A stretch of 64,000 nt of DNA from Micrasema longulum. Its lineage: Eukaryota; Arthropoda; Insecta; Trichoptera; Brachycentridae. Made by a program: the position numbers and the translations under genes. Location of the stretch: positions 124,001 through 188,000 of the forward strand of contig JAGVSM010000517.1 of NCBI GenBank assembly GCA_022494885.1, read 5' to 3'. This document shows, one piece after another, positions 58,576 through 64,000 of the stretch. The notes under the pieces were generated by a model. The model saw only the letters and a program-made list of their open reading frames with translations, was not told where the DNA came from and did no database searches. How positions within the stretch are numbered: position 1 is the stretch's first letter; every line of letters starts with the position of its first letter.

Positions 58576-61500
58576 TGGTCCCTCGATAGGCAGGAACAGG
58601 ACACCTCCGCCCGCGAAAATCTGGAATATTTCGTCTGGTGAACGTTGCCATCTTGCCTAGTACAAAAACTAAAGTTAGTTAAACTGTGTTCAAACATTTC
58701 GTGAATGCGACAAAGCTGAAAATGTGAATTTCAACTTTAGTAAACAAAATATATATCCACGCCCTGTGGGTCGCCTGGAAAACTTTAGTGAATTTTATCA
58801 ATAACTTTTGAACTAGTTGCGTGACTTAAAGCACATGTTTTCAAATTTCGACGCATATTATTTTTTCTTAAGTCAAATATTTCACTGTATTATTATGTAT
58901 TGAAATTGCAATGCAGGTTTTATTAACACGTAATAAGGTGACTAGTGTTTTTATAACATTCGAGACTATTTAGTTGTATGATAAATGTTTGTATATTTAA
59001 ATTTGATCGTGATTGGATTAGAAAAGCAAAATCCAAAATGTGATTCTGAAATCATGGAATAAATATAAGGTTTTTTAGAAAATAACGATAGATATCAAAA
59101 ATATGGCAGTTTTTAAACAATAAACATGGGTTCTATGAACTGTTCATTTCTAAAGGGAAAATACTCCGAGAATTAAATGCAACAAAAATGCGCGGAGTAA
59201 ATCTTATAAAAATAAATATTTTTAATATCACATAGAAACTCAGCATTTTGTTATTTTTTTCTAAATTAACTTATAACAAATACTCTCATTGCCACTTTCT
59301 TGCTATTCAATAAAAAAAGGATTTGTTTTTCCCATACAAAAAATAACAGAAACAATACAGAATTTTCTATCATCATACCTACACATATTTTTATAATTGT
59401 TTCATGTTCACGTGATAAATCCATTGCTAAAAAAAAGCACAGAAAATATTAGTCATAATATGTGGTTTCATTTACAGTGCAATATTTAAAAAAAGCATAA
59501 ATAAGGAATATTGGAATTAAAGTCAACATCATCGCATATTATTTTATCATACCTGAGGTATTTTTAATTAAAAGAAAATAAAATTACTGTTAAATACTCC
59601 ATTTATATTTAATAGTAATGCAAAAAAATGTGCATATCAGCGCGTAATCTTAAATCCTTTTTCTGTGAATTCCAAAATATTTCTTTCCCTTTTTAAATCA
59701 TGGATCTTGCCAATATATTTTATGTAGGTAGGTAGTTGTATATGTTTATTTTTGATTCTATAAGAAAATGTAACATTTATCTTAAATGTTCAATAGTATT
59801 AGTAAATTTTATTATTTATCGACTGAGTTATAGGCTAGTTTATCGTTTTTTTGTGTTTTGCAATATTACCTGTTTAGTAAAATAATGTATACCTAAACCC
59901 TTATCAAATTTGAAATATCATCTTCCAATATAAAATGTATTTACTAAGACCAATTTGAATATTAAGTTGTTTAAAAAATCAAAACTCTGAAACATTTTTG
60001 ACAAAAACCATATCAATATTTGTATTCATAAAATTATTAAGAATTCCATTATTATAATTGAAAAGTTTTTATTTATAATATATCTTAATGTGAATAAAAC
60101 ATAATATTTTCAATTTATCAGCTGTTACTTCTATGCGCAATAATGCTTAGACATACCCATCTTCGATTGTATACATATTTATTTTTTCTTATAGTGTTTA
60201 AATAAAAGGAACAGAAAAATTTATCCTTATTTTTCCAAAAAAAAATATTTTGATTTGTTTAATTCGTTTCGCCTAGCTTTTAATGTGATATAAAAATTAT
60301 CATTCGAGTATTTTCCAGTATGATTCATTTTCTAAAAACACTTCTGGGACATATTTTAATCGTATCCAACGAAACCTATATCATTTAGTGTTTTCCATAA
60401 TATTTTTTTATAAAATTTACCCGAGGAACGTGTTAAAATCATATCAAAAGAAACACTTATCATTTTGTAGTGTTTTAATTTTAAATTGAGAAATTGCATT
60501 CTTAAACAATAAATTTAGAAAATTCTCAATTCTAAAAAATGTGGATATATATATAAAATGATTTTAAAGAACTCTTGTTATTAATGTCTTTAAAATAATA
60601 TAGTAATGTAAAATAATAAATATTTTAATGTTAACGATATCTGATAAATCATCCAACTTACTAAATAATGTGTAGATATATGAAATATCGACAATAATTC
60701 ATTTATTTTAGTAGTTTTTTTTAAACTCATATTTTAATATTTTTATGGATATTGTATTAAATAGTCCAATACCTGCCAGTATTTATGTATAAATAATATA
60801 AATGAATTGTTTCGTTTTCATTTTAATGTTGCCAAATTACTAAAAGTACGAAAATTTTAAAATCACTGTTATTTTTAAGATGTGTGTATATATAAATAAA
60901 ATAAATACATAAATGTTCTTCGTTCCGTCTACATCGCCCATTTTTTTACATTTCTTAACTCAACTGTGTGTAATTTTGTTTTTTTTAAATATAAATATGG
61001 AACTTTCTACTTTACTTATATTAAATTCTAGTCTCTATAGACGAAAAATATACTTTACTTGATAATCTAATGTAAATATATTTTTTTTGTAATGTTTAAT
61101 ATTTTTGAATTTTGTCTTACGACAAACGCTCAATAAAATACATTCCTAATTAAGAAAATGAAAAAAATATGTTATTTAAAAAACTTTATACTTTCTATTA
61201 AATAGGTACCTATTAAATCCAAAATATATGATTTATTTTTAGCTTTCCTAAATTCATAAGTCAGCATTTTATTAGTATTATATTACTATTTTTTATTAGT
61301 ATTAAAAGTGTTTTCAAATCGGCCAGTTACTTAATGAAACATAGATAAAAATATAATTTTACTCGTGTTATGTACTAGATTTTCAATTTCATTGAAATTA
61401 TTAAAAGAATAATGAATACTGAACATTTTCCTAAAATATATTTTAACAATATTCTCTATGTAAATATAAGCGTTATTACATTGCATTTTTGCTGGTTCAT

Positions 61501-62170
61501 TTTATTAAGCTTGATATTTCTTTTATTTCATTTAATGATATTTAGAAATAAAGTCATTTTCCTTACTTACGCTTGAAAACTACTGAGCTTATGACAAAAA
61601 AAAAAAAAGATTTCCGCGTTAACCGAAAGATTTCATTTAAAAAAATTAATTATGTTTGATTCGATATACGTGGATATTTGATTTTTTCAATATTTTGCTT
61701 GTTAGAAAAATTGTTGTTTTTCAATAAATTGACGAATGATTTATTTACATACATAAATTAAGAAATATTCTCGATTTTACTTCTGAATCAACACAACATA
61801 CAGAAAATATTATCATCTTATGTGTCATTTAGTTTTATTTTTATTGTATTCTTTGTTAATTGCAAATATGAAAATAAAGCACATGTTATTTAACAACTAC
61901 TGTCCGATGTAAAACACATTTCTTGAAAATTAAAATTCAAACTTCTTTTTGATATTTCTGTTAGAAAAATCATCATCAAAAACTTTGTAAATCGATTATA
62001 TAATATAAATATGTAAGGCGCAACTACTTTTGTAATATAAGATAAACATGTGCCTTATTACAAGATGTAGTTTTCAATTAAAATGTGTAAATATTAGTAA
62101 CGTGTATTATAACAGTGTCCTAAAAGATTAATCTGACATATTATGGAAATAAAATTACTATGTTGACATC
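58576..62170 (+). other. Pgant9: 3' UTR of the transferase gene, end uncertain, then AT-rich DNA
   Basis: The 3' UTR starts at 58576 with a GC-richer 130 bp and becomes AT-rich. Canonical AATAAA signals lie at 59058-59063, 59119-59124, 61132-61137 (context CAATAAAATACATTCC) and about 62146-62151 (context GGAAATAAAATTACTATG). The stretch carries none of the SINE, LINE or family A sequences common elsewhere, which fits selection on a long 3' UTR. The real end cannot be fixed without transcripts. Confidence 0.45.
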
Positions 62171-62289
62171 TTTACTATGTGCCTTATTTTATTTACTATA
62201 CCATACGAGCCCCCATACCTTATGGTATAATATGGTCTAGCTTTTTAGATCTGGGTCTGTATCACAATGGAAAGTTAACATTTATCTTT

Positions 62290-62714
62290 AATTTTATCAA
62301 AACAAACAAACCATCATGCCGTTTCTCCGTAGGGGTAGGCAGAGAGGATAGAACGTCATATCACTCTGTATTTGCATACATACCTCGCTTTCTCTACCCT
62401 TCATACATCTTCTCATGCACGCACGCCGATTATTCCTTCTCTTGACATATCCATCTTCAAGTATTTGATGGACTTGATCTTGCCATGTCTTTCTCGTTCT
62501 TCCTCGTTATCTGCATCCATCAACATTCGCAACGTAGATCCTTTTTGTCGTTCTTTCGCTGTCCATTCGCTCTACATCTTCTGTCGATAATGCATGTCTA
62601 AGCCTTACACCGTTTACGGATCTCGACATTTGTGCACCTACCATACATCGTTTTACCACACATTCGCCTGGAGGATCGCATTTCGACAGCATTTAACCTA
62701 CTTTGATCATCATT
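62290..62714 (-). mobile_element. Retroelement reverse-transcriptase C-terminal relic
   Basis: On the minus strand 62507-62692 is open, and translation past its stop gives RGRTRKTWQDQVHQILEDG, then a block with R-R-A-C-M-R-R-C-M. The G-R-x-R-K-T-W-x-D-x-V run is the usual end of reverse-transcriptase ORFs of RTE-like elements. It is followed on the same strand by GCCTACCCCTACGGAGAAAC. The relic is frame-broken and runs right up to the palindrome at 62715. Confidence 0.5.
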
Positions 62715-62770
62715 TTTCCAATTCAATACTTCGCTCCCATATGTATGGGAGCGAAGTATTGAATTGGAAA
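62715..62770. repeat. Perfect 27-bp palindrome with 2-bp centre
   Basis: Arms 62715-62741 and 62744-62770 are exact reverse complements (left begins TTTCCAATTCAATACTTCGC, right finishes GCGAAGTATTGAATTGGAAA) around the dinucleotide TG. A hairpin this perfect must be recent or maintained. It could be a foldback end, a small inverted duplication at a repair junction, or an artefact of sequencing or assembly. Confidence 0.85.
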
Positions 62771-62950
62771 TGTTAGATGAAGATTTTATCGATAAAATAA
62801 AATTATGTTTTCTGTTTTGAAAATATAATGTCGATGCATTTTTTTTTCATTTTTTAAGCAAATACGGAGAAGTATCTTAACAAGGCCACAGCTGGTTATT
62901 CCACCAGGACCGCGATTGTAATGGGAAGTTAAAGAGGTCAAACCTTCACC

Positions 62951-63207
62951 ATGACGGCATAGTTAAATATAAATTCTCCCGAGTGATTACAAAGATACAC
63001 TATCGACCCCCACCTTCAAGTTTTGGGTAGGTACATCAATATGTACCATAGGTACGCGTACGCCACGGTACACATATCTACGCACTAAAGTGATATACTG
63101 ATATACCTTTATAATGACGTCATAATTGAATATAAATTCTCCCGAGCGATTCCGAAGATACACTTCCGATCACCTTCAAGTTTTGAGGTAGATGCATCGG
63201 TATGTAC
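62951..63207. repeat. Direct repeat, about 95 bp, two copies
   Basis: Copies at 62951-63046 and 63114-63207 both start ATGACG and share AATATAAATTCTCCCGAG, AAGATACACT and CACCTTCAAGTTTTG, ending ATGTAC. Divergence is roughly 15 percent by eye. No coding frame is common to both. The pair looks like an old tandem duplication. Confidence 0.65.
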
Positions 63208-63209
63208 AA

Positions 63210-64000
63210 GTAAAGTAACTTTATTTGAGGCCACGCATACATATACGTTTGCTCTATCTAAATACATTTCTGACGGGTAAAATTGTGTGTCGATTGAACA
63301 CGTAGGCCCAATAAACACGAATCGTCCAAATCTACACGGCACGGTAAAATTAGGGTGGATTGACATTTATTATATTATAAATATATATTATGTTGTATTT
63401 ATTTAAAATTGATTCAGGGGCTACTCTTAAGTGAAAATCCTGCAAAAGGAAATCAAGTGGAGATTATTCACCTTATTGCGTTTGTCTGACATTAAATAAA
63501 TAAATTTAATTAAAAAAATATATAACCAGAATACTATAAATATCAAATCACTCTAGGTTATATTATTGTGCCGAGCAGATTTTTACCGCTGTGTGAAACG
63601 GGCCAGGTATGATTAATAACATCATTAGTGTTACCCTAACGCAGGTATGGGATGATATTTTAATTTATTATTGAACGATTTTTTTTTCATCTTTTTTTCG
63701 TTTCATTTTTATGTGAAACTGAGAGATACATATTTTTCACAATTTTGATAGTAAACGATTATTTGGCGGTAGAAATTCCAGTTATTCGTGGTAAATAATA
63801 TATTAAGTATTTCAGTTTGTGTTTAAATAAAATATAATATCGAAAATATATAACATCGATTGAAAAGGCAAAATAATAATTAAAACTAAATTATATTGCC
63901 GCAAATATTATTCTTTTTCAATTTTACAAAACTTACCTTTAGACCTGACAGTAAGAAAATGAATGAAAAACAATTTATTCAGGTACCAATTTATATAAAA
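63210..64000. other. AT-rich DNA with nothing recognised
   Basis: I see no exon, RNA gene or clear repeat here. The minus-strand frame 63109-63366 overlaps the second direct-repeat copy and has no domain I recognise. Confidence 0.5.

Overview
The window is animal, most likely insect, nuclear DNA. It is very AT-rich, its exons are split by GT-AG introns, and it is crowded with decayed LINEs, tRNA-derived SINEs and short terminal-inverted-repeat elements. I cannot assign an insect order from the sequence alone.

The one protein-coding gene I can support lies on the + strand from 33033 to 58575. It encodes the catalytic and lectin domains of a Golgi polypeptide N-acetylgalactosaminyltransferase (mucin-type O-glycosylation), and it looks most like the arthropod Pgant9 subfamily. 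Seven constitutive exons are visible, with a contiguous reading frame and matching phases: 33033-33202, 36418-36582, 47481-47734, 49351-49560, 50383-50565, 56284-56412 and 58435-58575. Between the fifth and sixth sit three alternative exons at 51286-51396, 52835-52939 and 53740-53844. They are homologous to each other, all phase 0/0, and each encodes the first (alpha) repeat of the ricin-type lectin domain. Only one copy is needed per protein, so they are very probably mutually exclusive. Their approximate net charges are +4, 0 and -3. In the window the protein runs to about 453 residues. The cytoplasmic tail, membrane anchor, stem and start of the catalytic domain are missing and must be encoded further 5'.

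Layout: 1-33032 has no exon I can recognise. It holds repeats (LINE C-terminal fragments, SINEs and an abundant TIR element) plus a few GC-richer unique islands that may be regulatory; it is either 5' intron or intergenic. 33033-58575 is the gene. The 10.9 kb intron between exons 2 and 3 holds an inverted pair of LINE 3' ends, other LINE and SINE fragments, a GC-rich island with three Ets-like sites, and a second GC-richer island. 58576 to about 62170 is AT-rich and free of the repeats seen elsewhere, with several AATAAA signals, consistent with a long 3' UTR or UTR plus intergenic DNA. 62180-64000 holds a reverse-transcriptase tail, a 27-bp perfect palindrome and a 95-bp direct repeat.

The main point of interest is the cassette of three interchangeable lectin exons, which would let one transferase gene make three enzymes with oppositely charged lectin surfaces. 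Secondary leads are two hairpin elements with a hammerhead-ribozyme-like core and the intronic islands.
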